Of a DNA stretch of 64,000 nt, positions 1 to 8,484 are shown piece by piece (within the stretch, counting starts at the first letter, position 1; every line of letters begins with the position of its first letter). The notes under the pieces were generated by a model, which made no database searches, was not told the origin of the DNA, and was given only the letters and a program-made list of their open reading frames with translations. Made by a program: the position numbers and the translations under genes. The stretch comes from Defluviicoccus sp046348835 (GTDB lineage Bacteria; Pseudomonadota; Alphaproteobacteria; Rhodospirillales; Defluviicoccaceae), in contig JAXMDM010000004.1 in NCBI GenBank assembly GCA_046348835.1, positions 186,001-250,000 on the forward strand, read 5' to 3'.

Positions 1-877
1 GGCGGACGATCCATTCGGGCGTGCCTTCGGCATCGACGCGGACCTTGCGGCCGGCCGCGCCCAACTCGTCCATCACCTCGCCGATGCAGGGCGGTTCGAC
101 GATGCGGACGTTGTCGCCGAGATGGGCGATCACCGATTCCGCCAGCTTTCGTCGATCGCAGACGAGGATCACCGATGCGTCCGCCGACAGCACGGCGAAG
201 ACCAGCGGCAGCGGCGCATAGGGCACATCGGTGCCGCGGATGTTGAGCAGCCAGGCGATCGAGTCCGGCTGCGCCAGCACCACCGCGTCCTCGCCGCTGC
301 GGACCAGATCCTCCGCCACCCGCCGTCGCTTGTCGGCTGCCGCCTCGCCGGCAAAGGCGGCGGCATGGACGAACAGCGGCGCCAGCGGGGGCGGCGGCCG
401 GTCCGTCCACAGGCGATCGATGGGATTGTCGGCGACCGCCACCAGGCGGCCGCTGGCGTGCTGGGTCGCCGCCGTCAGCGCCTGAACCTGCGCCCGGGTG
501 TGGAGCCACGGGTCGAACCCGAGCCGGCCGCGGTGGGGCAACCTACGGGCGATAAACTCGGACGGCGGCTCGTTGACGACATGGCACACGGTGAAGCCGT
601 CGAACACCTCGTCCTTCGCCTGCACCGTATAGCGGCCGTCGACGAACAATGCCGCCTCGTCGGCCAACACGATCGCGGTACCGGCCGATCCGCTGAACCC
701 GGTCAGCCACCGCAACCGCTCCTCGCTGGGCGCTACGTACTCGCCCTGGTGGGCATCCGTCCGCGGTACGACAAAACCGGCCAGTCGACGGCGCTTCAAT
801 GCGCCGCGCAACCGAACGAGGCGGTCGTTCGTCGCCTCGCCGCCGCCAGACGGCAGGTCCGGCTGGATCACGTCCAT
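1..877 (-). CDS. pepP: Xaa-Pro aminopeptidase (aminopeptidase P / creatinase family), 3' part cut off by the window edge
   Basis: About 292 N-terminal residues are visible and the frame is open to base 1, so the catalytic metal-binding domain lies outside the window. The visible part matches the two creatinase-type N-terminal domains of large aminopeptidase P proteins: RTDAHQGEY near residue 40, then WLTGFSGSAGTA, FVDGRYTVQA, and in the second domain SIAWLLNIRGTDVPYAPL. The family removes N-terminal residues that precede proline, using two metal ions; this role comes from the family and not from visible active-site residues. The ATG at 875-877 is the first in frame before the conserved start of the domain. 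It is divergent from the small ORF at 1053, with an inverted repeat and a promoter between them. Confidence 0.88.
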   Translation of the reverse strand, partial: MDVIQPDLPSGGGEATNDRLVRLRGALKRRRLAGFVVPRTDAHQGEYVAPSEERLRWLTGFSGSAGTAIVLADEAALFVDGRYTVQAKDEVFDGFTVCHVVNEPPSEFIARRLPHRGRLGFDPWLHTRAQVQALTAATQHASGRLVAVADNPIDRLWTDRPPPPLAPLFVHAAAFAGEAAADKRRRVAEDLVRSGEDAVVLAQPDSIAWLLNIRGTDVPYAPLPLVFAVLSADASVILVCDRRKLAESVIAHLGDNVRIVEPPCIGEVMDELGAAGRKVRVDAEGTPEWIVR

Positions 878-964
878 GGTGAAACTCCGACGCCGAGCTC
901 GAGGCCGAAAAAAGCTATCGTAGGTTGCAACTGTTTTAATCTTATTCCGCAATACGATCGCTGC

Positions 965-981
965 ACTGCGATAATCGCAGT
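965..981. promoter_or_regulatory. Perfect inverted repeat, probable operator
   Basis: ACTGCGA-TAA-TCGCAGT is a 7-bp perfect inverted repeat with a 3-bp centre. It directly abuts the -35 element of the promoter at 982-1010 and lies between two divergent genes. This is a typical placement for a repressor or activator site. No protein can be assigned to it. Confidence 0.5.
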
Positions 982-1010
982 TTGACCCGAACCGGCTATA
1001 GACCTATGAT
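982..1010 (+). promoter_or_regulatory. Sigma-70-type promoter of the small ORF at 1053
   Basis: TTGACC at 982-987 and TATGAT at 1005-1010 are separated by exactly 17 bases, one mismatch each from the sigma-70 consensus. Transcription would begin near 1017, about 36 bases before the ATG at 1053, with AAGGA as ribosome binding site. It is one of the clearest promoters in the window. Confidence 0.65.
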
Positions 1011-1052
1011 TGCACACGACAACAGTTATACACGTCCACAAGGACTGCAACG

Positions 1053-1289
1053 ATGAACAAAACGCCCGTGCTCAATTCCTCGATCTTCGCCGCTCATAAG
1101 GTGGCCCTGCCCGACGGCCGTGTCACTACCATCGATACCGTCCTCGCCGAAGCTCGCCTCGCCCGCGGCCGGGACGTGGGCAGAACCTTCGCCCGGCTGC
1201 GGGCGGTCCCCCATGTGGTGATCCAGCATCTGGCCGCTCTCTTCGCCCCGGCGCTCGGCCGGACCCGTCACCTCACCTATCTGCCCTGA
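1053..1289 (+). CDS. Small conserved-looking protein of unknown function (78 aa)
   Basis: I do not recognise a family. The ORF encodes 78 residues with no signal peptide or membrane segment. A basic, alanine- and arginine-rich helix-prone centre (EARLARGRDVGRTFARLR) is followed by a hydrophobic stretch around HVVIQHLAALFAPAL. That it is a real gene is supported by a near-consensus promoter at 982-1010, an AAGGA ribosome binding site 9-10 bases before the ATG, and codon use with G/C at third positions like its neighbours. The centre weakly resembles short alphaproteobacterial helical proteins, but that is only an impression. An inverted repeat next to the promoter suggests regulated expression. 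Confidence 0.6.
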   Translation: MNKTPVLNSSIFAAHKVALPDGRVTTIDTVLAEARLARGRDVGRTFARLRAVPHVVIQHLAALFAPALGRTRHLTYLP

Positions 1290-1343
1290 GTGTTTTCTGC
1301 CTTGAGTGTTTCGCGCACCCGACCGTTCCGTCGTCCCGCCCGG

Positions 1344-1706
1344 TCACGGCGTGTTGGGAACGAAGCGGAAGCCGCGGTCGGTCATGCACCGCTGAAAGAG
1401 CGTGTCTTCGCGGTTGCTGGCCGAGTAGCGGTCCATCATCGACCGCCAGCTACCGGCCACGTCCTGGGGCTGCGACGACGACGGGCTCGGGCTGCCGAAC
1501 GGACGATCGGGCAGGGTCCGCTCGGCGTCGGCGCGGGCGGAGGCACGGCAGTCGGCCTGGGCTTGCGCCAAGGCCTCCGGATCGTCGGTCGGACCCACCC
1601 ACCGTCCGCCGGTGGAAGCGCAGCCGACACCCAGCCCGGCAACGACAAGGGCGGCCCCAATCCGGGCGACGAGTCCGCACCTCGCGCCGCCCACATACTT
1701 CGTCAT
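1344..1706 (-). CDS. Putative lipoprotein (120 aa)
   Basis: An N-terminal signal sequence with a hydrophobic run (ARIGAALVVAGLGVGC) ends in a lipobox-like LGVGC near residue 29. The mature part would therefore be a lipid-anchored periplasmic or outer-membrane protein of about 90 residues. The remainder is polar and proline/serine-rich, with three more cysteines at most and no motif I can name. It lies downstream of, and on the same strand as, the endonuclease-like gene at 1804, with 97 bases between, so it may be the last gene of that transcript. The function is unknown. Confidence 0.7.
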   Translation of the reverse strand: MTKYVGGARCGLVARIGAALVVAGLGVGCASTGGRWVGPTDDPEALAQAQADCRASARADAERTLPDRPFGSPSPSSSQPQDVAGSWRSMMDRYSASNREDTLFQRCMTDRGFRFVPNTP

Positions 1707-1803
1707 GATTTCTCTGCTCCCGCCCTACTGCCCCCGGCGCCGCCCGGCCAACGCCGGCGCTGGCCGTTCACCGATCCACCCTAATGGGCGCCGGAAGTCG
1801 TCG

Positions 1804-2886
1804 TCAAGATCTCGCCTCGGCTTCTAACTCTTTGTCGTCCCATCGGAATTCGGCGACGATCGGGGCGTGGAAGGACTCCGGCGAGCCGCGCACCGCGACG
1901 GCGGTGACCAACTCGTCGCCGAGCGCCTCGTTATGCACCTCGAAGCCGCGGTAACGGGCGAGGAGCGGTCGCGACACCAGGATGTGATCCAGCATCTGCG
2001 GCCGCCCGTGGTGAACCACGGAGAACCGCCGCGAGACCGCCAGCGATCGTTCCAACGGCACCAGGGTCCGCATGGCGAGACGGGGATTGCCGGCGTCTTC
2101 CTCGTCGCCGCGGATGGTGCGCACCGGAACCTGCTGCAGATCGGCGTTGAAGTCGCCGGTCACCGCGATCAGCGCCTCGGCATCGGCATCGAACACCCGG
2201 TCCACCAGCAGCCGCGCCTCCAGCGCCTGGCCGGCCCGCTTCACCGCGGCGAGGAAGAACCCTTGCGCCCAGCCCGCCATCGTCCGCCAGGTGGAGGCGT
2301 CGTCCTTGCCGCCGACGAGCCAGGCCGCCCGCGGCGCCTTCAGGTGCAGGTTGAGCACATGCAGCGGCCGGCGGTGTCCCGGCATCGCGATCTCCGCGGC
2401 CAGCAGCGGCCGGTCCCAGGTCATCGGCTCGGCCTCGCCCGTGCCCCCGCCGTCGGCCTGGTTTCCCACGGGGGCGGCGCCCTCCCTGGGGCGCAACGCC
2501 GGCGCCCGCCACGACGGCGGCTCCACCAGATCGTGGAGGATCTGCTCGCCGCGAGCGATGGGCCAGCGGCTGAGGATGACCAGGTTGTGCTTGTCGCGCA
2601 CCTGCCCGGACGAGCGGCTGACCGTCGCCAGCCGGTGGAACCCGGCGTAGGGCGTCTCCGCCAAGAGCCGATCGAGGGCCACGAGGTGACGCTTGCGGGC
2701 GCCGCCGGTGCGCTGGCCGTCCACCTCCTGCAAGCAGAGGATGTCGGCATCGAGGCGAATGAGCTGCGGCCGCAGCAGGGCGATGCGCTCGTCGAGCTCG
2801 GTCGGCCGGGCGCCCTCCGCCCGCGGCGGCGCCGTTCCGAACGTTTCGACGTTGAAGCTGGCGAGGCGAACGCGCGCCGGGGTCAT
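1804..2886 (-). CDS. Endonuclease/exonuclease/phosphatase (EEP) family hydrolase
   Basis: The 360-residue protein shows the order of motifs of the EEP (DNase I/exonuclease III-like) fold: VRLASFNVETFG at the start, ADILCLQEVDGQR with the metal-binding glutamate, LHVLNLHLKA, VTGDFNADLQ with the Asp/Asn pair, and a late QMLDHILVS with the catalytic Asp-His. The family cuts phosphoester bonds in nucleic acids, phosphoinositides or other substrates; this member cannot be assigned to one. The chosen ATG at 2884-2886 puts the first conserved strand about five residues in, and an upstream in-frame ATG would only add unrelated sequence. It follows the TlpA gene by 44 bases on the same strand. No signal peptide is evident. 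Confidence 0.85.
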   Translation of the reverse strand: MTPARVRLASFNVETFGTAPPRAEGARPTELDERIALLRPQLIRLDADILCLQEVDGQRTGGARKRHLVALDRLLAETPYAGFHRLATVSRSSGQVRDKHNLVILSRWPIARGEQILHDLVEPPSWRAPALRPREGAAPVGNQADGGGTGEAEPMTWDRPLLAAEIAMPGHRRPLHVLNLHLKAPRAAWLVGGKDDASTWRTMAGWAQGFFLAAVKRAGQALEARLLVDRVFDADAEALIAVTGDFNADLQQVPVRTIRGDEEDAGNPRLAMRTLVPLERSLAVSRRFSVVHHGRPQMLDHILVSRPLLARYRGFEVHNEALGDELVTAVAVRGSPESFHAPIVAEFRWDDKELEAEARS

Positions 2887-2930
2887 GGCCGTCGATCCGC
2901 CCCCGTCCCTGTCCTCAGGTCCGGTCCGCC

Positions 2931-3512
2931 TCAGGCCGCCGGGTGCAGACAGGCGCGGAGGAACGACAGGGTCTCCGGCGCGTCCCATTCCGCGGTGCCC
3001 ACCACCCGGCCCACCTCGTGGCCCTCGCGATCGAACATCACCGTCGTCGGCAGCCCCCCCACCTTGAGCGCCCGCGCCACCCGGCTCATCCGGTCGATGC
3101 TCACCGGCAGGTGGGTGATGTCGTTCTTGTCATAGAACCTGCGGACGACCGGGGCGCCCTCGCGGTCGGCCGACAGGGCGAGGACGACGAGACCGTCCTT
3201 TTGGACATCCCGGGCGAGCCGGTCCAACGACGGCATCTCCTTTACGCAGGGCGCGCACCAAGTGGCCCAGAAGTTGACGACCAGGGCGGAGCCGCGGTAG
3301 TCGGCGAGCGTCCGCTCCTTGTCCTCCTCGTCGGTAAACGGCTCACTCGGCGCCGTCACCATCTCCTTCGCCGGGTCGAACTTGGCGATGGTGTCCGGCG
3401 CTTTGCCGCATGAGCGGGCAACCGTGCTTGCGCCGCCGGAAGAGATGGCGAAAATAAGGGCGAGCGTGAGACCTGTCGCCACGCCGAGCCGCCTCCGGCC
3501 GTTTTTCCGCAT
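2931..3512 (-). CDS. tlpA: TlpA-family thiol:disulfide oxidoreductase
   Basis: The 193-residue protein has a short basic N-terminus and a hydrophobic segment (LGVATGLTLALIFAIS) that serves as signal anchor. A thioredoxin fold follows with the catalytic motif FWATWCAPCVKEMPS (WCAPC) and the cis-proline region VGGLPTTVMFD. TlpA-like proteins act in the periplasm as reductants, often for cytochrome c or cytochrome oxidase assembly. Its start codon is only 15 bases from the start of the divergent argH, so promoters must lie inside each other's coding sequence. A second ATG seven codons upstream (3533) would overlap argH. The EEP gene follows 44 bases downstream. Confidence 0.9.
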   Translation of the reverse strand: MRKNGRRRLGVATGLTLALIFAISSGGASTVARSCGKAPDTIAKFDPAKEMVTAPSEPFTDEEDKERTLADYRGSALVVNFWATWCAPCVKEMPSLDRLARDVQKDGLVVLALSADREGAPVVRRFYDKNDITHLPVSIDRMSRVARALKVGGLPTTVMFDREGHEVGRVVGTAEWDAPETLSFLRACLHPAA

Positions 3513-3527
3513 ATCCGGTGTTCCCTG

Positions 3528-4940
3528 ATGCATGACCCGCACACTTCCGGCCCTTCGTCGGCCAGTCCTATCTGGGGCGGCCGCTTCGACGGCGGTCCCT
3601 CGGCGTTGATGGAGGAGATCAACGCTTCCATTGGCTTCGACCGCCGCCTGATCCGCCAGGACATTCGCGCCTCGCAGGCGCATGCCCGGATGCTGGCTAC
3701 CCGTGGTATCATATCGCAAGCGGACGCCGACGCCATCCTTGCCGGCCTCGAAACCGTCCTCGTCGAGGCGGACGACGGCCGACTCGCCTTCCGCCGCGAC
3801 CTCGAGGACGTTCATATGAACGTCGAGGCGCGTCTCGCCGCGCTCATCGGCGAGCCGGCCGGGCGGCTGCACACCGCGCGCTCACGCAACGATCAGGTGG
3901 CGACCGACTTCCGGCTGTGGGTGCGCGACGCCATTGATGCCGTCGACGGAATGCTGCGGGGGCTGCAGGCGGTGCTGATCGAACGCGCCGAAGCGACCGC
4001 CGACTGGATCATGCCGGGATTCACCCATCTCCAGGCGGCGCAGCCGGTGACCCTCGGTCATCACCTCCTCGCCTATGTGGAGATGCTGGGCCGCGACCGC
4101 GGCCGCTTCGCCGACTGTCGGCGCCGTCTCAACGTCTGTCCGCTGGGCGCCGCCGCCCTGGCCGGCACGTCGTTTCCCATCGACCGGCGGCAGACGGCGG
4201 CGGCGCTCGGGTTCGATGCGCCGGCGGCCAACTCCCTCGACGCCGTTTCCGATCGCGACTTCGCGTTGGAGTTCCTCTCGGCGGCGGCCATCCTCGCCGT
4301 GCACCTGTCACGCCTCGCCGAGGAGATGGTGATCTGGTGCTGCGAGCAGTTCGGATTCCTCCGTCTCCCCGACGCCTTTTCCACCGGCTCGTCGATCATG
4401 CCGCAGAAGCGCAATCCGGATGCGGCGGAACTGATCCGGGCCAAGACCGGCCGTATCATCGGTGGATTGACCGGGCTCCTCGTCGTCATCAAGGGCCTTC
4501 CCCTCGCCTACGCCAAGGACATGCAGGAGGACAAGGAACCGGTGTTCGACGCCGTCGACACCCTGACCCTGGCGCTGGCAGCGATGACCGGCATGATCGA
4601 GGGGGCGACGTTCGATCGCGCCCGGCTGCGCGCGGCGGCAGGCCGCGGCTTTCCCGATGCCACCGACCTCGCCGACTGGCTGGTGCGGGCGAAACAACTG
4701 CCGTTCCGCCAGGCGCACCACGTCGCCGGCGCCCTGGTCAAGGAGGCGGAGCGGGCCGGCGTCGCCCTCGCCCGGCTGCCGCTGGCGGTGATGCGGGACG
4801 TGGAGCCGGCCATCGACGAAGGCGTTTTCGACGTGCTCGGGATCGAGCGCTCGGTCGCCAGCCGAACCTCGGAAGGCGGCACCGCGCCCGATAACGTCCG
4901 CCAGGCGGCGGCGGCGGCGCGGCAGCGCTTCCTCGATTGA
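3528..4940 (+). CDS. argH: Argininosuccinate lyase
   Basis: ArgH splits argininosuccinate into arginine and fumarate, the last step of arginine synthesis, in the cytoplasm. The 470-residue length fits the family. It opens with IWGGRFDGGPS and contains HTARSRNDQVATDF and the superfamily signature GSSIMPQKRNPD, whose serine is the catalytic base in this superfamily. A 14-residue N-terminal extension before WGGRF is common in alphaproteobacteria, so the ATG at 3528 is kept. It is divergent from tlpA with 15 bases between the start codons. The next gene on this strand begins 151 bases later, so argH is probably transcribed alone. Confidence 0.97.
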   Translation: MHDPHTSGPSSASPIWGGRFDGGPSALMEEINASIGFDRRLIRQDIRASQAHARMLATRGIISQADADAILAGLETVLVEADDGRLAFRRDLEDVHMNVEARLAALIGEPAGRLHTARSRNDQVATDFRLWVRDAIDAVDGMLRGLQAVLIERAEATADWIMPGFTHLQAAQPVTLGHHLLAYVEMLGRDRGRFADCRRRLNVCPLGAAALAGTSFPIDRRQTAAALGFDAPAANSLDAVSDRDFALEFLSAAAILAVHLSRLAEEMVIWCCEQFGFLRLPDAFSTGSSIMPQKRNPDAAELIRAKTGRIIGGLTGLLVVIKGLPLAYAKDMQEDKEPVFDAVDTLTLALAAMTGMIEGATFDRARLRAAAGRGFPDATDLADWLVRAKQLPFRQAHHVAGALVKEAERAGVALARLPLAVMRDVEPAIDEGVFDVLGIERSVASRTSEGGTAPDNVRQAAAAARQRFLD

Positions 4941-5091
4941 GCCGACGGCCCGGCGCAGCGCATTTCGGCCCGCCATGGCGATCGGCGTCAAGCGTTCCCA
5001 TACTTGATTCGCCTGGCGTGCTGGGAGGCGCGCCGGCAACGTTTGCGTCCGGGCGACCCAGCCGGGCGACCCAACCCGGGCGAGGAAGCCG

Positions 5092-6489
5092 ATGAGCAAC
5101 GACGGTAGCGGCGGCAAGATGGCACGGCGGCGGTGGACGCCGCTATGGCTGCCGGTGCTGGTGGGTGCCTTGTGCGGTTGTGCGAGCGGCAAGGCGACGT
5201 CGGTGCAGCGCGCCACCATCCCGGCACGGCCGACCATCCAGCAGCAGCAGCAGGCGGCCGCGGCAATGTCGTCGGCTTCGTCGCCGGCGCGGCCACAGGG
5301 GGTGATCACCCCCGGATCGGCCGGCGGCCCGGTGATCGTTTCCGGCGGCACCACGGCGGCGGCGCCGCTATCGGCCGAGGCCCGGGCGGTCACCTCGACC
5401 CCGCTGCCGCCCCTGACCGCCGCCGACCGCGCCGCCGCGGCCCGGCAGGCGGGCACCGCATCGGCCGCGGCCAACCCGCCCACTGCCGCCCCGCCCACTG
5501 CCAACCCGCCCGCGGCCACCCCGCCGCGGCCGCCGCTGTCGTCGCCGACGCCGGCCGCGGCGGTGCCGCCCCTGTCGACCGGAACGGCGCCGGGACCGGT
5601 GCACGCCGATGAGGCCATCGGCCAGCCGCAGGTCTACACCACCAAGTATGAAGACACCCTCCTCGACCTGGCTCTCGACCGGGGGTTCGGCTTTCTCGAG
5701 TTGCGGGCGGCCAACCCGACCGTCGACCCATGGTTGCCCGGTGCCGGAACCCCGGTGCTGTTGCCCTATGCCCGCATCCTCCCGGATGCGCCGCACAACG
5801 GCCTGGTGCTCAACCTGCCCGAGCAACGCCTGTACTTCTTCAAGAGGGGAAGCCTCGTCGACACCTATCCCATCGGCGTGTTCCGCGACGGCTTCTCGAC
5901 CCCCATCGGCTCCACCACCGTCGTCCGCAAGGTGGTCGATCCCACCTGGTATCCCCCCGCGTCCTCCCGCCGCGACGATCCGACCCTCCCGGCCGCCGTT
6001 CCCCCCGGCCCCGACAACCCGCTCGGCAACCGCGCCATGTACCTCGGCTGGCCCAGGTATCTGATCCACGGCACCAACAAGCCCTACGGGGTCGGCCGGC
6101 GGGTGAGCCGGGGCTGCATCCGCATGTATCCCGACGGTGTCGAGCGCCTGTTCGATCAGGTCGCCGTCGGCACCCCCGTCCACGTGGTCAACCAGCCGAT
6201 CAAAATCGGCTGGTGGCAGGGCGAGCTCTTCGTCCAGGCCTATCCCACCCTGGAGCAGGGTGTCGCGCTGGAGGAAACGGGGGCCATCGAGCCGATCGAA
6301 ATCCCCAACATCCGGGGCCGACTCGAGGCCAAGGCGGGGCCGGCGGCCGGACGGGTGGACTGGCCGACGGTGGAGCGGGCGCTGGCGGAACGGCGCGGCT
6401 ATCCGGTGCAGGTGACCGCCGTCGATCGCCCGATCCCGGCGCTGCCGACGATGCCGATCCATCCGCCACAGACCGCCCTGGCCAGGTAG
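5092..6489 (+). CDS. L,D-transpeptidase lipoprotein with LysM-like domain
   Basis: Predicted domains, 465 residues: a signal sequence with lipobox-like GALCGC near residue 29; a long proline/alanine/threonine-rich linker of about 140 residues; a LysM-like segment (YTTKYEDTLLDLALDRGFG, near 183); and a YkuD catalytic domain with HGTNKPYGVGRRVSRGCIRM, containing the catalytic cysteine and upstream histidine. Such enzymes make 3-3 crosslinks in peptidoglycan or attach proteins to it, in the periplasm. The start has a GAGGAAG ribosome binding site. The low-complexity linker probably spans the periplasm from the outer membrane to the sacculus. The gene stands alone between argH and a small membrane protein. 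Confidence 0.9.
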   Translation: MSNDGSGGKMARRRWTPLWLPVLVGALCGCASGKATSVQRATIPARPTIQQQQQAAAAMSSASSPARPQGVITPGSAGGPVIVSGGTTAAAPLSAEARAVTSTPLPPLTAADRAAAARQAGTASAAANPPTAAPPTANPPAATPPRPPLSSPTPAAAVPPLSTGTAPGPVHADEAIGQPQVYTTKYEDTLLDLALDRGFGFLELRAANPTVDPWLPGAGTPVLLPYARILPDAPHNGLVLNLPEQRLYFFKRGSLVDTYPIGVFRDGFSTPIGSTTVVRKVVDPTWYPPASSRRDDPTLPAAVPPGPDNPLGNRAMYLGWPRYLIHGTNKPYGVGRRVSRGCIRMYPDGVERLFDQVAVGTPVHVVNQPIKIGWWQGELFVQAYPTLEQGVALEETGAIEPIEIPNIRGRLEAKAGPAAGRVDWPTVERALAERRGYPVQVTAVDRPIPALPTMPIHPPQTALAR

Positions 6490-6642
6490 CGGCGTCGCTG
6501 TCGGCGCAGGCGTCGACCGGCCCGCTTGCGAGCCATTTTTCCACCGGCGGTTTCATGATAATCGACTTGACTGGACCCGGGTGGCTTGACGAGGCGGTCC
6601 CCGTCTAGCCACATCATGCCGCGACAACAGGAGAGGACCATC

Positions 6643-6900
6643 ATGCTGTCAGGCCTCATCGGATTTCTCATCATCGGTCTCGTCGCCGGCTGGATCGCCG
6701 GCAAGTTGACCAAGGGCTCGGGCTTCGGGCTGGTCGGCAACCTGATCGTCGGCTGCATCGGCGCGCTGGCCGGCGGCCTCTTGTTCAGCCTCGTCGGCCT
6801 GCAGCAGACGGGCATCATCGGCTCGCTGGTGACCGCCGTCGTCGGCTCCATCGTCTTCCTGTGGATCGCCGCCAAGCTGAAGCAGAAGCAGATCACCTGA
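6643..6900 (+). CDS. GlsB/YeaQ/YmgE family stress-response membrane protein
   Basis: An 85-residue, glycine-rich, very hydrophobic protein with three predicted membrane segments: LSGLIGFLIIGLVAGWIAG, LVGNLIVGCIGALAGGLLF and IGSLVTAVVGSIVFLWIAA. The spacing of the glycines and the GKLTKGSGFGLVGN loop are typical of the transglycosylase-associated (GlsB/YeaQ) family, which is induced by stress in several bacteria but has no established biochemical activity. I chose the ATG at 6643 because GAGAGG lies 7-8 bases upstream; the in-frame ATG at 6586 would add 19 polar residues. A GC-rich hairpin follows between this gene and the convergent amidase. Confidence 0.9.
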   Translation: MLSGLIGFLIIGLVAGWIAGKLTKGSGFGLVGNLIVGCIGALAGGLLFSLVGLQQTGIIGSLVTAVVGSIVFLWIAAKLKQKQIT

Positions 6901-6915
6901 TCCGCCGGCGCCCGC

Positions 6916-6938
6916 GGGCGGGCCAGGGCGGCCCGCCC
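6916..6938. terminator. GC-rich hairpin between convergent genes
   Basis: GGGCGGGCC and GGCCCGCCC form a perfect 9-bp stem around the 5-base loop AGGGC, midway between the stop codons of the convergent genes at 6900 and 6959. There is no T-run, so it is at best a Rho-assisted or bidirectional terminator. Confidence 0.45.
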
Positions 6939-6958
6939 CACGGGCGATGCCCACCCGG

Positions 6959-7756
6959 CTAGCGCGTCCGGCCCGGCGCGGTTTTGCTCCCGGTGCACCA
7001 GGCGCCGACCGCCACCACCACGGCGTCGGCCACCTTGGTGCGGAATTGCGCCGTCTGCAGCGTTTCCTCGTCGCTGCGGTTCTTGATGATGCCTCCTTCC
7101 AGCAACACCGCCGGGGCGGCCGCACCCTTCAGCACCGCCAGCCCGTCGAAGGCATAGATGCCGAGCCGCGGGTCCAGTAGCGGTCGGTTCTCCCCCGCGA
7201 TAGCCTCCGCATGGTGCAGCGACGGCGTCAGCCCGGCGGCGACCAAAGCCTCGCCGAGGGCGACGGCCCACCGGCGGCTCTCGCCGGCGGCGCGGTTGCG
7301 GTTGGAGACGAAGAGGGAAAAGCCGGAGAAGCGATCGCTGTAGTCCAGGGTGCGGCCGGCCTCCGTCCACGTTTGGAGATACTGCGGCTGCACCGAATCG
7401 TGGTGGATGGAGAGGACCAGGTCGGGATGGGCGCGGTTGATCCGCTCGACCCGTTCGCCCAGCGAGATCGTGGCGCCATCCTCGTTGACCAGTTTCGGCC
7501 AGGCGCCGGCACGGGCGAGCGCCGCGGCGACGGCATGGGCGAGGGCGACGTTGAAGCCGAACTCGGGCTTGCCGCGGGCGGAGATCGCCCCCGGTTCCGC
7601 CAGCGAGTGGCCCACGTCGACGGCGATCGTCGGCGGACCGCCCGGGCAGGCGGCCAGGGACGGCGCCGCCGCGGTTGCGGTGGCATCGAGCCCGGCGGTT
7701 GCGCCGACGAGGACGACGACGGCGAGGCCGATGCGCCGTACCGCCCCCCGGCTCAT
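6959..7756 (-). CDS. N-acetylmuramoyl-L-alanine amidase, exported
   Basis: The 265-residue protein has a signal peptide (hydrophobic run IGLAVVVLVGATAGLDATATA) and an amidase_3-type zinc domain: IAVDVGHSLAEPGA with the first zinc histidine, GKPEFGFNVALA with the zinc glutamate, LVLSIHHDSVQP with the second histidine, and LLEGGIIKN with the catalytic glutamate near the C-terminus. It cleaves the amide bond between N-acetylmuramic acid and the stem peptide in the periplasm, as in cell separation or wall recycling. No peptidoglycan-binding domain is present. Its ATG overlaps the queC stop by three bases inside an ATGA, so the two genes are co-translated. Confidence 0.9.
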   Translation of the reverse strand: MSRGAVRRIGLAVVVLVGATAGLDATATAAAPSLAACPGGPPTIAVDVGHSLAEPGAISARGKPEFGFNVALAHAVAAALARAGAWPKLVNEDGATISLGERVERINRAHPDLVLSIHHDSVQPQYLQTWTEAGRTLDYSDRFSGFSLFVSNRNRAAGESRRWAVALGEALVAAGLTPSLHHAEAIAGENRPLLDPRLGIYAFDGLAVLKGAAAPAVLLEGGIIKNRSDEETLQTAQFRTKVADAVVVAVGAWCTGSKTAPGRTR

Positions 7757-8484
7757 TCGCGGCCGCCCCCGACACCGCCGCCGCCGGCGACAAATCGCTC
7801 GTAGCCGCCGCGCCGGAGAGCGCAGGCGGGGCACGCATCGCAGCCGTATCCCCAGGCGTGGCGGAGCCGCCGGTCGCCCCGGTAGCAGGTGTGGGTGTGC
7901 TCGACGATCAGCTCGACCAGGGGCGCCCCGCCGAGGTCCTCGGCCAGTCGCCACGTCGCCGCCTTGTCCCGCCACATCAACGGCGTATGGATGACGAAGG
8001 CGGCGTCCATACCGTGGTTGAGCGCCAGCTGCATCGCCTTCATCGTGTCGTCGCGGCAGTCGGGATAGCCGGAGTAGTCGGTTTCGCACATCCCGCCGAC
8101 GATGTGGCGGGCGCGGTGGCGGCCGGCGACGATGGCGGCGACGGAGAGGAACAGCAGGTTGCGGCCGGGGACGAAGGTGGTGGGCAGCCCGCCGTTCGTC
8201 TCGGCGATCTCGACGTCGGCGGTCAGCGCCGTTTCGCCCAGCCGCGACAAGACCCCGAGATCGATCAGCCGGTCCTCGCCCAGCCGCGCCGCCCAGGCGG
8301 GGAACCGCTCGCGGAGCGCGGCGATCACCGCCCCGCGGCAGGCGAGCTCGATGGTGTGCCGCTGCCGGTAATCGAAAGCGACGGTGTGGACGCGGGCGAA
8401 GCGATCGAGCGCCCAGGCGAGGCAGGTGGTCGAGTCCTGACCACCTGAGAAGAGAACGACGGCCGCGTCGTCGGCGAGGGTCAC
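7753..8484 (-). CDS. queC: 7-cyano-7-deazaguanine synthase
   Basis: QueC converts 7-carboxy-7-deazaguanine to preQ0 with ATP and ammonia, in the queuosine tRNA modification pathway. The 243-residue protein starts with the PP-loop ATP pyrophosphatase motif VLFSGGQDSTTCLAWAL. It has FDYRQRHTIE and VPGRNLLFLSVA in the middle, and a C-terminal zinc-binding cysteine set in HTCYRGD and YGCDACPACALR. Other queuosine genes are not in the window. The partner gene downstream is a cell wall amidase, an unrelated function despite the ATGA overlap. The length is normal and no key residue is missing. Confidence 0.96.
   Translation of the reverse strand: MTLADDAAVVLFSGGQDSTTCLAWALDRFARVHTVAFDYRQRHTIELACRGAVIAALRERFPAWAARLGEDRLIDLGVLSRLGETALTADVEIAETNGGLPTTFVPGRNLLFLSVAAIVAGRHRARHIVGGMCETDYSGYPDCRDDTMKAMQLALNHGMDAAFVIHTPLMWRDKAATWRLAEDLGGAPLVELIVEHTHTCYRGDRRLRHAWGYGCDACPACALRRGGYERFVAGGGGVGGGRE

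Noticed and set aside
122..985. 287-aa plus-strand ORF
   Set aside because: It is the opposite-strand shadow of the aminopeptidase P gene, which has family motifs; the ORF shows none.
1867..3135. 422-aa plus-strand ORF
   Set aside because: It is a G+C-driven shadow over the EEP and TlpA genes on the minus strand.
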